A stretch of DNA of 64,000 nucleotides from Microcyclospora pomicola (GCA_002786065.1 NHNY01000031.1:125510-189509); one strand, 5' to 3'. Positions 21,106 through 33,003 are shown, counted from the stretch's first letter. Numbers and translations: made by a program. The notes: generated from the letters alone by a model not told the origin.

Positions 21106-22038
21106 ATGGCGGACGCAACCAGCGACTCCTGGCCGCAATACCAGACCAAGATCCCCTACTCCGACCACAGCGACCTCAACACGCTGGACCTCTGCTTCCC
21201 GCGCCCCCTACCCTCCTCCCCGCCGCCCCACCGCCAGTTCTGGCTCATCTACATCCACGGCGGCGCCTGGCGCGATCCGCGCATCGACTCCGCCTCCATC
21301 ACCGCCACGCAGACCAAGCTGTTGAACGACAACCCTGACGTCCTGCCGCACATCGCCGCCATCGCCTCGCTCAACTACCGCCTCAGCCCGCACCCGTCCC
21401 ACCACTCGATGCCCAGCGACCCCGCCGACCCCGCCCGCAACGCCCGCCATCCCGACCACATCGCCGACGTGCTCGCCGCCGTCCTGTTCCTGCAGCAGCG
21501 CTACAGCTTCGGTGCCGAGTACATCCTCGTCGGCCATTCGTGCGGCGCCACGCTCGCGCTGCAGCTCGCCATGAAGCGGTACTGGGGCGCGCAGTACGAG
21601 GCGACGGATGCGCTGGAGCTGAACGTCGTGCCGCCGCGCGCCGTGCTGGGCGTCGAAGGGCTGTATGACTTGCCGGCGTTGGTGGCCAACCATGCCCAGG
21701 AGCCGGCATACCGCGGGTTTGTGACGGGCGCGTTCGGCGGAGATGAGGCGGCGTGGAAGGCGGCGAGTCCGGCGTATGGGGACTTCGGGGAGGAGGCGTG
21801 GGAGGAGGGCCGCTTGGTGGTGCTGGCGCATTCGTATATGGACGAGCTGGTGGAGTGGGGTCAGATGACGCTGCAGGCGCGGAATCTCGTACGCCAGGGG
21901 TGGACGAGGGATGGCAAGGACCGGAGAGTGGTGGAGGGGTTTGAATTGAAGGGCAAACATGACAACGTGTGGAAAGCAGGCACAGCCATGGCACGCGCGA
22001 TTGTGTTTACCATCACCCAATTGCTGGAGATGCTGTGA
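21106..22038 (+). CDS. BNA7: kynurenine formamidase (arylformamidase)
   Basis: A 310-residue intronless alpha/beta-hydrolase that hydrolyses N-formylkynurenine to kynurenine in tryptophan catabolism and the de novo NAD pathway. It shows the HGGAW oxyanion motif (residues 51-55) and the nucleophile elbow GHSCG with Ser145. The likely acid Asp246 is in SYMDELVEW and the catalytic His285 in GKHDNVW, giving the full triad. Length fits the fungal BNA7 family. It ends 98 bp before the stop of the convergent MET14 gene. The codon bias is strongly GC3, so long antisense frames exist but are shadows. Confidence 0.93.
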   Translation: MADATSDSWPQYQTKIPYSDHSDLNTLDLCFPRPLPSSPPPHRQFWLIYIHGGAWRDPRIDSASITATQTKLLNDNPDVLPHIAAIASLNYRLSPHPSHHSMPSDPADPARNARHPDHIADVLAAVLFLQQRYSFGAEYILVGHSCGATLALQLAMKRYWGAQYEATDALELNVVPPRAVLGVEGLYDLPALVANHAQEPAYRGFVTGAFGGDEAAWKAASPAYGDFGEEAWEEGRLVVLAHSYMDELVEWGQMTLQARNLVRQGWTRDGKDRRVVEGFELKGKHDNVWKAGTAMARAIVFTITQLLEML

Positions 22039-22136
22039 GCAACGAGCGAGGTCATTGTTCATTGCCATGAGACTAAGCATGAGGTGATGACCATCTTGTC
22101 CTGCTCCCACGCAACCCCTCCACTACCTCTCTCATT

Positions 22137-22973
22137 CTACGACGACGCCGGCACGATCCCCTTCTCCTGCAAGTATCGGGTGATGATAACCACCGCCTCC
22201 TCCACGCTCGTCTTCTCCGAGTGGATATGCACCTCGGCGTTCTCGGGCGCCTCATACGGCGCGCTGATGCCCGTGAACTCCTTGATCTCGCCCGCGCGCG
22301 CCTTCTTGTACAGGCCCTTGGGGTCGCGCTTCTCCGCCTCCTCGACGGGGATGTCGATGAAGACCTCGACGAACGGCAGCGGCGCGTCGTTGGTCGTCGT
22401 CGCCGCGTGCAGGTCGCGCGCCAGCTTGCGGTCCGCCGCGTACGGCGAGATGAACGACGTCAGCGCGATGGTCGTGCTGTCGGCGAAGAGCTTGGCGACC
22501 TGGGGGAGGGGGGTTGCGTCAGCGTCGGCGTCGGCGTCACGCTTGAGGGTGGGTAGGTAGGAGAGGAGATGGTGGATGATAGGGTATCGGTGTCATACCT
22601 CTGCAATACGACGGATGTTCTCCTCGCGATCCTTGGGCGAGAAGCCCAGATCTTTGTTTAGCCCGAAGCGCACATTGTCGCCGTCGAGGCGGTAGGTCGC
22701 GAGCCCTAGGTGGAGGAGATGTTGCTCGAGCGCGATGGCGATGGTGGATTTGCCGGACGCCGAGAGCCCGGTGAACCAGACGGTGGCGCCCTGTTGCTTG
22801 CGCAGTTCGCTGCGCTCTTTACGCGTGAGGCCGGCGTGCCATGTGATGTTCCTGCAGCAATACCAGTGAGCATGTGGACTTGAGATGTTTGGGACGTTGT
22901 CTCTGGTGGGGTGATGCGGGGATCAAACTTCCGGAAGAAAAAGACGTGCGGGGAGGAGGACATACGTCGCCAT
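22137..22973 (-). CDS. MET14: adenylylsulfate (APS) kinase
   Basis: Phosphorylates APS to PAPS in cytosolic sulfate assimilation. Three exons: an 8-nt coding exon 1 (22973-22966, ATGGCGAC), 22851-22599 and 22499-22137, with introns of 114 and 99 nt; the product is 207 residues. After splicing it reads [20 protein letters not shown]. The P-loop GLSASGKS is at residues 31-38, followed by [49 protein letters not shown] and the substrate lid region [14 protein letters not shown]. All family motifs are present. The stop TAG at 22137 faces the formamidase stop 98 bp away. Assignment is firm. Confidence 0.95.
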
Positions 22974-23246
22974 TGTTCTGATTGGAGTATAAGAGAGTTG
23001 GAAAAGCAAAGTTGGATCAGTGAGATTGGTTGTTGATATGTTGATATACAAAGATGATCTCCAATGCTGTTGAAGTTCGACTCAGAAACTTATTACGCCG
23101 ACTGCGGCCCCCACCGACTCTAAAGTCTGGGTGACGTGCTGGGTACACGCAGCTTGATGGCGACGCACGTCAACGCCCAAAGCATCCCCCTCTCCAGCAA
23201 CAATGTTGACCGACACATGAGGAATCACTTGCGCTTCTCATCTATC

Positions 23247-24719
23247 TCATCGCTCTTTGTTGTATTTCGCTGCGATGAACGGCATCTTCGTCACCACGGC
23301 CTTTCTCGGCTTTCCACGTACTACCACCTGCACCTCGGTGTCTGCTTTATGCAGGCCGTCTTGGATATAGCCCATCGCAATGTTCTTTTTCATGGTAGGA
23401 GATGGGCAGCCTGATGTAATTCTACCCACAGACTTGCCCTCCGCATCTACGATTTCTGCACCCTCTCTTGCAGGCGCGCCTTCAACGACCAAGCCGATGC
23501 GGCGGCGAGAAACTCCTGCGCCACCTTTGGATTTAGGCGTGAGTTGTGGCAGGATCGTCTCTGCGCCATTGAAGCCTGAACCCGCTCCCGATCTTCGTGG
23601 TTTAGGAATCAACCAGCTCAGACCAGCCTCCACCGGTGTGGTTGTGTCGTCTAGATCGTGGCCGTAGAGACACATTCCTGCTTCGAGGCGCAACGAGTCA
23701 CGTGCACCAAGACCCGCAAAGCGAAGCTTGTCCGGTCCTGCGGTGGAAAGCAGCTGAGTTGTAACGTCGGTGATTTGTGAGGGATGGATCGAAAGCTCGA
23801 ATCCGTCCTCACCAGTGTAGCCTCCTCGCGTTGCCACAATGGGAAGGCTCTCACCTGAAGGCAGACCCAATGTGATGTGCTTTGCATTGCCGAAGTACCA
23901 CGTCTTCAGATCTACCTTGCAGTTTTCTGCAAGCACGCTCTGTAAGGTCTCCGCCGCCAAAGGTCCTTGCAACGCGATCAGTCCGAATGCATGCCCTTCG
24001 GTCGATTCCAGATGGCGCAGGGTCGCGGGTGGTTTCGTGGCCGTCTCCCAGTTCGTAAGCGCGGAAGAAAGGAAGGTATAGTCTTTCTCTCGGCAGCCGG
24101 CGTTGGTCACCAGATAGAAGAGATGGTTGGGTCCTTCGTTCAAGCGGGTGATGATGCAGTCGTCTACAATCCCACCAGTCTTTGGGTGTAGCAAGACGCT
24201 CAATGTGCTTTGACCGGGTTTGAGGTCCTTCAAGCTAGCAGGGGTGAGAGTCTCCATGAACGACTCTGCACCAGGGCCTTCGAGGTGGTATTGGACCATG
24301 TGCCCGACATCGAACAGCGAGCACTTCTCGCGGGTCCAGGCGTGCGATTCACCGACGCTCAGATCGCTGTACTGAACGGGCATGCTGAAGTCGGCAAAGG
24401 GGACCATTTTCGCGCCATGCTTGACATGCAAATCGTACAGTCCAGTCTTGCCCAGGTTTTCGGGCGAGTACATAGGCGGTGCCGGCTGTGCTGCTGAAGT
24501 GGTCTTTGGACGCCTCTGCGTCTTCGGCAAAGATCGTATCGCATTTTGGGATCGAAGGAATCGCGTCGAGTGCAGAGTGTCGTGTTGGTATGGAGTAGAT
24601 GTCGCAGATGTGCCATACTGGTGGCGGTAAGAGCTGAAAGCACGACAGCTTCGTGAATTGTGCTTGGTTGCCACGTCTAGAAGAGACGCCACACGGGCGT
24701 TCCTCTTGAGTAAAGCCAT
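23247..24719 (-). CDS. GCV1: glycine cleavage system T protein (aminomethyltransferase), mitochondrial
   Basis: A 490-residue intronless gene. The T protein takes the aminomethyl group from lipoyl-H protein and transfers it to tetrahydrofolate. Residues 1-80 are basic and Ser-rich without acidic patches, a mitochondrial presequence. The GCV_T domain follows (KTGLYDLHVKHGAKMVPF, CSLFDVGHM, KTGGIVDDCII with the conserved Asp at 186/187, RGGYTGEDGFEL, LGARDSLRLEAGMCLYG). The C-terminal barrel reads GRITSGCPSPTMKKNIAMGY. The ATG at 24719 was chosen; a GTG lies three codons upstream. Head to head with VMA5 across 257 bp. Assignment is firm. Confidence 0.95.
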   Translation of the reverse strand: MALLKRNARVASLLDVATKHNSRSCRAFSSYRHQYGTSATSTPYQHDTLHSTRFLRSQNAIRSLPKTQRRPKTTSAAQPAPPMYSPENLGKTGLYDLHVKHGAKMVPFADFSMPVQYSDLSVGESHAWTREKCSLFDVGHMVQYHLEGPGAESFMETLTPASLKDLKPGQSTLSVLLHPKTGGIVDDCIITRLNEGPNHLFYLVTNAGCREKDYTFLSSALTNWETATKPPATLRHLESTEGHAFGLIALQGPLAAETLQSVLAENCKVDLKTWYFGNAKHITLGLPSGESLPIVATRGGYTGEDGFELSIHPSQITDVTTQLLSTAGPDKLRFAGLGARDSLRLEAGMCLYGHDLDDTTTPVEAGLSWLIPKPRRSGAGSGFNGAETILPQLTPKSKGGAGVSRRRIGLVVEGAPAREGAEIVDAEGKSVGRITSGCPSPTMKKNIAMGYIQDGLHKADTEVQVVVRGKPRKAVVTKMPFIAAKYNKER

Positions 24720-24976
24720 GTTGACCACGCTGCACTACGTCCCAAACAATGTGCAATGGTCAGCACGGCGAATGTGTGTAGCTAAGAACGCGCTGCAGGC
24801 GCAAAGTGTGAGAAGCTGGAGCTGAAGTCAATGCTCACCCCACGTTGAAGTCCGTCCCGAAGAGCTGTGACGAAACTATACCTCCAACGCTCAAGCTATC
24901 TACGACTGCTCGTATCTCTGGCCAGACTTCCACATTGGACCACTCGACAACCTCCACGTCCACCTCTACCCTCACC

Positions 24977-26296
24977 ATGCCTCCGCAGACCTTCTTCCTG
25001 GTCTCGCTACCCACCTCCGTCTCCCCCTCCGACTCGCCCGACGAAGCTCTGACGACCCTCCGCTCGGCGGTCAATCCCGACCAGGGCACCACCTATCCCT
25101 TCGCGATCCCGGACTTCAAGGTCGGCACGCTCGATGCGCTTGTTCAGCAGGCAGATGAGCTGGCTAAGCTCGAGTCGGGATGCAAAGGAGTGGTGGACAA
25201 GGTAGCAGACTCGCTGCGAAGCTTGCTGGAGGGAGATGAGGAGAAGCTACAGGAACAGAAATTGGTGGAGCACAGTACGTATGCCGCAGACAGAATAGGT
25301 TGCTACTACAAAGCATGATACTGATGGGATCCGCCTTATACAGAGCCGGTAGATGCCTACCTGCAAAACTTCCACTGGAACAAGGTCAAGTTCCGCGCGG
25401 ATAAACCCATCGCGGACCTGCTCTCGTCGCTGCAGAAGGAGGTCGCGGCCGTGGACAACGATGTCAAGTCCAAGTACACGCAGTACAACAACACCAAGAC
25501 AGCACTCGCGACGGCGCTCCGCGCGCAAACGGGCAACCTGTCGCAAAAGTCGCTCGCCAGCATCGTCAACCCGGACAGTCTGCTGCAACCGGAGCAGTCC
25601 GAGTACCTGCAACAGCACCTCATCGCGGTGCCGTCGGCGCTCGTCAAGGACTTTCTGAAAAGCTACGAGAGCATCACTGACATGGTCGTGCCGCGGTCCG
25701 CGCAGCTCATGGCCAAGGACGACGAGTTCCAGCTCTACGCCGTGACGGTGTTCAAGAAGTACTCGAGCGAATTCTTGCACAAGTGTAGGGAACATCGGTG
25801 GATACCGCGAGACATGAAGTTCTCGGATGGCGGGAAGGACGCGGAAGAGAAGGAGCTGCGGAGGCTGGAGAATGAAGAACGCAAACTATGGGGGGAGGCT
25901 CTACGGTTAGGCAGTACGGGTTATGGCGATGCGGTGGCAGGCTGGATTCATGTCTTGACCTTGAGAGTGTTCGTGGAGACGGTGTTGAGATATGGGTTGC
26001 CGCTGTCATATACCTGCGGGCTGATCAAGGTGAGCTTCTTCGATGATCGAACAACGCATGGCAAGGCCGTGAAATGCTGACATTGCACCCAGACGGACGC
26101 CAAACGCGGCAAGAAAGCCAAGGCGTCGCTCGACTCCCGGTTCGCACAACTGGGGGGCAACGCGCTGAGTAAGGACAAGAAAGGCCGACCGAAGAAGGAC
26201 GATGGCAATCTCGCGCAAGACATGGCGGGCGCCGGGCTCGGTGGTGACGCGCAAGGGTTCGAGCCGTACGTGTTCTACGAGTTCGAGATTGTATAG
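24977..26296 (+). CDS. VMA5: V-type proton ATPase subunit C
   Basis: Peripheral V1 subunit that bridges V1 and Vo and controls reversible disassembly. Three exons, 24977-25274, 25344-26029 and 26093-26296; introns of 69 and 63 nt (donors GTACGT and GTGAGC). The product is 395 residues, the usual size. The N-terminus reads MPPQTFFLVSLPTSVS and the body LQNFHWNKVKFRADKPIADLL, a standard subunit C motif. Further on come VPRSAQLMAKDDEFQLYAVTVF, AWIH-like AGWIHVLTLRVFVETVLRYGLP and a C-terminus FEPYVFYEFEIV. Assignment is firm. Confidence 0.95.
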
Positions 26297-28419
26297 CATC
26301 ATCATGTCGCTTGTGGTGGCCGGCCGTGATCGTGGATCGCAGGTCATGACGAGAGGTGGTGTTGTTAGTGTATAGAGGCGCCGTCTCGCGCTGTACAGGG
26401 ATTCTCATACAAGTGTCCCCGATGAAGCTTTGTGGCTACTTCCCTCGATGTCACATGTCACATGTGCCTGGATGTGCCCCGAGACATTTGATGATGACTG
26501 TCATTCCGCTGCGTGATGGCGCCGCTTGCTGCTCGCTTAGGACCCCCGGCCCTGCTACGTCGAGCTAAAATGTAAAGTCGCGTGCTAGACCGACGTCGCG
26601 TTGATCGAAACCTTCCAAGTCAATCACGCCAGTCGCCTGAAGTTTTCTGGCATCCGTCATGATAGCGACACTACAGGTCAAGACCATGCTGGGTTGTCTC
26701 GTATCGTATATACCTGGGCTGGGTGACACTTGATCGAATCCCAGATGAGGAAAATCCGATTACACCTGAACCCAGCGGCCAGGAACCAGGCAAACTCAGC
26801 TCGACAAAACGAGTGGCGATCATGCCTCCCCAAGTCACCAACGCCAGCAAGCCGCATCCCATATCCGGCAGTCAGGGCGTCGGGCCCGTCGCAAGGAACG
26901 CGTGTGTGATGTCTCTTTAGCAGTACGACCGTAGTACGACGTTCCCATGTTGAAACTAGTCGCGAACCAATGGGAACTCGAAACGATCCAATAGACAAGC
27001 CCGGCTGGTGGGAAAAATTCGGTGGGAGGTCGGCCGGTTTGGGGTCCGGACCTATGCTAAATCGCTAGGACCAACTACCCGGGTGAAGTGCTGTACGGAG
27101 TATATCTAGACTATACCTACCGTGGATGTCGGGATTGCTTTCGAAGTGGCAGCTGCTGCGAATCACGAGAGTGGAGTGGTGATGGAGCGTACGATGTGCC
27201 GGAGACGCATGTGATACAGTCTGGTGAATCGTGATGGATCGTGCAGCTCATCACTTCTTTCATCCGTACGGTGTATTTCATCATTCGGTGTCTCGGACCA
27301 GGAGCCGACACCCCATTAGCCTACGCGCAATTTCGACGGATTTCTGGGGTCGTGGCTACGCGAGGGGCGGGAGATGAATCAGATGATGCTGGGTGGTGTT
27401 CCTGGGCTCGTGGCCACCTACGCAAGCAGTAGGAGTTGCTCGGTGGTGTCTATGTATCCCAGGCAGAGCTGTTGGATAGCCGTCCCGACCCAGGTGTCCT
27501 CGCTGAGTTTGGCTCCAGTATCGTGTCGGCCATGGGTATATCACATGTGAGACTGAGGTGTGTTTGTGCATGCAATGGTGGCCGGATGCAAGACCGGCAT
27601 GCGAACTCTAAACGCACATGCACCCCGGACGTCGATCGGAACTCTGTGCCAACCAACGCAGTGTCAACGACCGTTTGTCTAGCGAATATGTCTCTCCCTA
27701 TACACCCGCAGACCAGCATCTGCCTTCGCATTCCCGGCCCTGATCAGCGTCCCAACCCGGCCAGGCGCACATCACCCTTGACGTCGTCGCCGACTGAGGT
27801 AATGTCGCCAAGCATGCTCGACAATTTCTGCCAGACTGCCAATGGCAAGCGAAGGCTCGGCTCAATCTCATTCCATCGCAATCGATGATCCGTCATTCGC
27901 AGCCATTTCTTACGCCTTTGCCAATGGTCTCCATCCGGCCACGGACCATGACGTCGGCGTTCCAGACATTGTATCTTCTGTTCGACCATCCGAATCCGGC
28001 CTCAGCCTCTGCCTTCATTATCGCCGGGCCACACACGCACTACGGCCCATCGAGGTCGCGTATGCTATACGGGCCTGTCGAGCTGGGCCACCACCGAGTG
28101 GGCCGGGCATCTTTGCTCTATTCCGGGCATGGCCCCCCCTGTCCCGTCTGCCACCTGCACGAGGTGAGGTGGACGAGCGTACCGTCGAAGGTCTCCTGGA
28201 CTAGGGTGCCAGTGTTGAGCTTCGATGACTGCCCTTGAGCAAGATCCGCGATCCTTTGCATGCTCAACGCCTGTATCGAGTGTGATCGACTGGGGACATC
28301 ACCGCAAGACCAGCCTGAATGATAATATATCAGTTGCCATTGTAACCCCGGCCGGCATCCCTGCACCCTCTGCTCTACCTATGCTGTCCGCTGCCCGATC
28401 CACGATGACTACGTGAAAA
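26297..28419. other. gene-poor interval upstream of the RGS-LOV gene
   Basis: About 2.1 kb without a supported gene. Several frames of 90-150 codons exist on both strands (for example 27436-27888 and 27885-28238), but they overlap each other and show no domain, signal peptide or splice logic. It may be a long 5' UTR and promoter of the photoreceptor gene or host a non-coding transcript; the sequence alone does not decide. Confidence 0.45.
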
Positions 28420-30908
28420 ATGGGCTCCTCGGGTGGTATCGACAGCGAAGGCAGCGATCGCTCGTACTCGTTCAGCTCCTTGAACCTGCTCCCCAACATC
28501 CCGCCCAAGCGACCACAGAATCAGGCACGCGAGGCTGCAGCATCTGGCCCAGCACCCGCGCCTGTCATCAAACTCGATCCAGCACCAAAGGACAAGCAGC
28601 CAGTCGTGCGGACCAAACGGTCGTGGATGACGCTGAGGAAGCAAGCGCCGGCGCCCCAATCCAAATTCGCAACCGCATCGAAAGAAAAAACCGCGCCGCC
28701 GCCGACTGCAGCGGCCAAGCCAACCCCGGTGCCAGTAGTGTCAAACACGACATCCTTTCATGCCATCTCCAGTCCACCCGCCAAGTCACAACCACCTCAG
28801 AACGCTGTCCAGACGCCACGAGGATCCAACAGCGAAGCGCGCCCACTCACTCCCGTGACCGAAAATTCATCCGCATCGCCACCGAGTGTTTTCTCAATGG
28901 GCCAAGACGACGACGACGACGAGCCGCTGAGCCCGACATACACGGCCACAGAACCAACCACCGCGGATCCGGACAGTGATGATGCCGGGTATGATTTCAA
29001 GCCGCCTCCGCCTACCGTCTCCCATGCCGATGTCGAGCAGCTAGCTCGTCGGTTTTTTTCGCTCGAACATCTGGACTGCATTCTCGCCGACCATGAGCTC
29101 AAAGCACGCATGGTGGCGTTTCTGAACAGATACCGGCCAGACCTCGCGCAGACGCTCGAGTGTCTGCTTGAGGCTCGTAAAGCCAAGGCCGCGATCGAAT
29201 ATGCCAACTCCCTCGCGGAGAAGATAGCGACCACTTCGCCGACTCAAAATAATGGCGTCCTAGTGGCGGCCAACGTCCACGAGAACTTTTCTGCGGTTTC
29301 CCAAGCTTCAACCGAGAAATTGGTCGGCGAGGCACTACCCGCATACCTTACACATCGGATGGTGGGTCTGGTCACAGAATCTTTGGTTAAGGAAATCACG
29401 GGCAACAATGTGCCGGTCATGAAAGACTTGCTTCCCAGCCTGGCAGAGGTCTACTGCCTGACGGACCCGAACAAGGAGGATAATCCAATCGTGTATGCGT
29501 CTGAAGGTGCGTCTGTGACCATAATGATTACGCAAGTATTGGACCACTGACAAGATGCACCCCCAGAATTCTACCGCACCACCCAATACAACAGCACATA
29601 TGTCATCGGCCGGAATTGTCGCTTCCTTCAAGGTCCCAACACGGACAACAGAGTCGTCGGTCGCATGGTCAAAGCGTTGGCCGAGGGCAAGGAGATCTGC
29701 GAGACGATCCTCAATTACCGTCGAGACGGATCCCCATTCCTGAATCTGCTTATGATTGCCCCACTCTACGACAACAAGGGTGCCGTCCGATATTTCATCG
29801 GCGCCCAGATCGACGTCAGCAGTCTAATTGACGAAGGCAGAGGGGTGGAATCCTTCGCGCAGCTCCTGATGCACGAACAGCACATCCATCAATCGGAACG
29901 ACGGAAAGAGCGACGGCGCAACATGAAAGAGGTGCTGGTGGATCTGGGAGACATGATGAGCGAGGAGGAAGTCACCACACTCTACAACGGACGAAGGATG
30001 AGGTCGGATAGCATTGGCTCCATGGCAAGCTCGAGAGCTGAGGGGAACAACAAGGCGCCGCCGCCCCCGGCCAAGCACAGGAAGATCTTAGGCATGGACG
30101 AGGATGACGACCGTGAGTTGTGGACAAACCCGAAGCTGGGAAAGAGTGGTCGTCTGCCAGGCGTGTACCGGAATGTAAGCATCGTGGTCCGACAGCTTTG
30201 TGCCTTTTCGGGGAACATACTGACATATCTTGATCGCAGTACATGCTTGTCCGGCCATACCCGTCGCTCCGCATCACATTCACATCTCCGGCCCTACGCA
30301 TCCCCGGGCTGCTGCAGAGTCGCTTACTGGATCGCATCGGAGGCCCAGAACATATACGAGAAGGCATCCTCGAAGCGCTCTCCTCCGACACCAGCGTCAC
30401 GGCCAAAGTGAAATGGCTCGTCCGCGACCGGATAACGCCCGAAACCGACTCGGGCGGAAAACCCAGGTGGATCCACTGCACGCCACTCCTCGGCAGCGAC
30501 CAAAAGGTCGGCGTGTGGATGGTGGTCATGGTGGAGGAAGAGCAGGTCACCGGCCGTCTGCTCGACCGCGGCCTTCCTCTAGCCGGATCTCACATGTCCG
30601 GACGAACCAGCAGCATGGTGCACGGCGACAGCGACAGCATCGTCAATGGCGTGCCGGCTCGCAAAGAAAGCCTGGCCCACGCGCAAGATCGACTACGCGG
30701 CGGCATGGGCAGTCGGAGCAGCGAATACGCCGCCAAACAGTCTGCCAGTCGCACCCGCTCCGACCGTAACATGGGTCCTGATCGAAATCATCTGTATGCC
30801 GAGTATCTGCGCGGCCAGAAGAACGGAACGCAATCCCCTCGACGAGTCCGAACGCCGGATGGCGCGCCGAGGGAGCAGCTAGTGGAAGATCAGTTTGCGG
30901 ATTTCTGA
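28420..30908 (+). CDS. RGS-LOV blue-light photoreceptor (BcLOV4 type)
   Basis: Three exons, 28420-29506, 29567-30174 and 30240-30908 (introns 60 and 65 nt), encode 787 residues. A disordered N-terminus (about 200 residues, Pro/Ser rich, acidic DDDDDEP) precedes an RGS-like region (VEQLARRFFSLEHLDCILADHE .. FLNRYRPDLAQTLECLLEARKAKAAIEYAN). A LOV domain follows, split by intron 1 (NPIVYASE|EFYRTTQY). The flavin-adduct motif GRNCRFLQGP is intact with Cys380, so FMN photochemistry is expected. The next stretch is basic and rich in HQSERRKERRRNMKEVLVDL, fitting the amphipathic, lipid-binding helix known for RGS-LOV proteins. The C-terminal part (YMLVRPYPSLRITFTSPALRI .. WVMVVMVEEE-like) is the conserved unknown domain of the group. 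Predicted role: blue-light-dependent membrane recruitment and G-protein control. RGS activity itself is inference. Confidence 0.85.
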
Positions 30909-31388
30909 GTGTGATTCGATGTACAATGTTCCGGGTGGAAGCGATGGGACACGGGATTGCCTTGGGCGATGATTGATGTTGGGCGGCTGTAGTGATATGA
31001 TACCATCTGGCGCGAGGCGCATTCTTGTGATGTTGCACACATCAATCGTACATTTTATTTGTTAGGTACCCTGGCTTTATCTCGATATGAATTGTGCCAT
31101 TGTGAAGAGGCGTTTTACCACTACCTCATACGAGAGTCAATGCATACACGAATGGAAGTTATAGATGTATCACGTGACTACGCGCCTTCCTCGTAGCGCT
31201 TTTGATTAGTGCCCTCGTCGCCACATCGCGTCTACCTCAGCGCATTGGAGCAATCTCGCGTGTACAGCATTCCCGCCTCACTGTCTCCGTTTGCCACCTC
31301 AAGGTACAAACACACCGTACGACTCTACTTCTTCCCTTCAGCGTCAGCAGCAAAGATTCATTGTCCGGACTCCAACACCTCCACGACC
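30909..31388. other. intergenic: RGS-LOV 3' flank and RAD51 promoter
   Basis: About 480 bp between tandem genes. ATCACGTGAC at 31170-31179 is an E-box-like palindrome. No other feature seen. Confidence 0.5.
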
Positions 31389-32588
31389 ATGAGTGCCGAA
31401 GATGAGCAGCAGTCGCAGTCCGGCTACGAAGACAGCGTGGGCGGACCCGGAGCGCCGAACCCTCTGAGTGTGCTGGAAGTAAGCTTGCTGATGTTTCTCC
31501 GATGACCACATGGACATATCATTGACGGCGTCGCGATCGATGTAGGGAGTCGCCGGACTCACGAAACGCGATATTCAGCTCTTCGTCGATGGCGGGTATA
31601 ACACTGTGGAATCGATCGCTTACACGTACGTTTTTCTCTCCTTGGTCTGAAGAAGAAAAGTCATGCGGGCGTGCCGTTTGTTGTAGAGACTGACGAGGGA
31701 TGCCACAGCCCGCGCAAGATGCTCGAGCAAATCAAGGGTATTTCAGAGCAGAAAGCGACCAAGATCCTGACCGAGGCGTCGAAGCTGGTGCCCATGGGCT
31801 TCACGACCGCGACCGAGATGCACGCCCGCCGCTCCGAGCTGATCTCCATCACGACGGGGTCGAAGCAGCTGGATACGCTGCTGGCGGGCGGCGTGGAGAC
31901 TGGTAGCATCACGGAGATCTTCGGCGAGTTCCGCACAGGCAAGTCGCAGATCTGTCACACGCTCGCCGTCACGTGTCAGCTGCCGTTCGACATGGGCGGC
32001 GGCGAGGGAAAGTGCTTGTATATCGATACCGAGGGCACGTTCCGTCCGGTGCGATTGTTGGCGGTCGCGAATCGGTATGGTCTGTCGGGCGAGGAGGTGT
32101 TGGACAACGTGGCGTATGCGCGCGCATACAACTCGGATCATCAGTTGCAACTACTTAATCAGGCGGCGCAAATGATGACTGAGACGCGCTTCTCGCTGCT
32201 GATCGTCGACAGCGCGACTTCGCTGTATCGGACGGACTTCGCCGGTCGTGGCGAGCTATCGAGCAGACAAACACATCTTGCCAAGTTCATGCGGACGCTG
32301 CAAAGATTGGCGGATGAGTTCGGCATTGCAGTGGTCATTACGAATCAGGTCGTGGCTCAAGTCGATGGTGGACCGTCGGCGATGTTCAATCCGGACCCCA
32401 AGAAACCGATCGGTGGAAACATCATCGCACACGCCTCGACGACGCGGCTGAGCTTGAAGAAGGGCCGTGGCGAGACGAGAATATGCAAGATCTACGATTC
32501 ACCGTGTCTACCAGAGTCGGATTGCATGTTTGCGATTAACGAAGACGGCATTGGTGATCCAAGTCCGAAGGATCTGGAGAAGGATTGA
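31389..32588 (+). CDS. RAD51: DNA repair recombinase Rad51
   Basis: The eukaryotic RecA-family strand-exchange ATPase. Three exons, 31389-31478, 31546-31625 and 31709-32588, give 349 residues. The join [48 protein letters not shown] reconstructs the N-terminal helix-hairpin-helix domain. The ATPase core has Walker A GEFRTGKS (residues 129-136), Walker B LLIVDS and the [17 protein letters not shown] loop. Loop L2 reads [11 protein letters not shown]. The C-terminus ends [21 protein letters not shown]. Intron 2 is 83 nt. Length and every motif match fungal Rad51; assignment is firm. Confidence 0.97.
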
Positions 32589-33003
32589 AAGATGTAAGGC
32601 GCTTTCTGGGTATTGGGACGTGTATTCCTTACTGTAGAGAACATGGAAGTATTGGGGATGATCGTGCTGGGGATGGCTTCAGCAGGGTGTTTTCTCGGCG
32701 TTCTATCACGGCTTCTCATTGCATTTTCTGCATTTTCGTTCTTTTTGACGAGCAATATGATATCCATTACATTCTAGAGCTTGTACCTAGCATTCCTTAT
32801 CTCCATGGTTGCGAAAAGGATTTGTTGGTAACATATCTCGAAAGAATATCAGGTCATGTCTATGTAGAACTTCTAGTAATGACCGAGCTAGTTAGTGCGC
32901 ACAACAGCGTGAACCATGACCCACAACCTCCAAGCATCAACTCCATCGCCAAACCCGCCAACCAAGTTATATCACATCTTCCAAAAGGGAAGAAAGCTTG
33001 CCC
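32589..33003. other. intergenic, no gene seen
   Basis: About 415 bp holding the RAD51 3' flank (T-rich, with a TTTTCTGCATTTTCG stretch) and the upstream region of the RPP40 gene. Confidence 0.5.

Noticed and set aside
21208-22110. A 300-codon minus-strand frame opposite kynurenine formamidase
   Set aside because: A shadow frame produced by strong GC3 bias; the formamidase has a full catalytic triad.
27436-28238. Overlapping 117-150-codon frames on the plus strand
   Set aside because: Mutually overlapping in different frames with no coding features.
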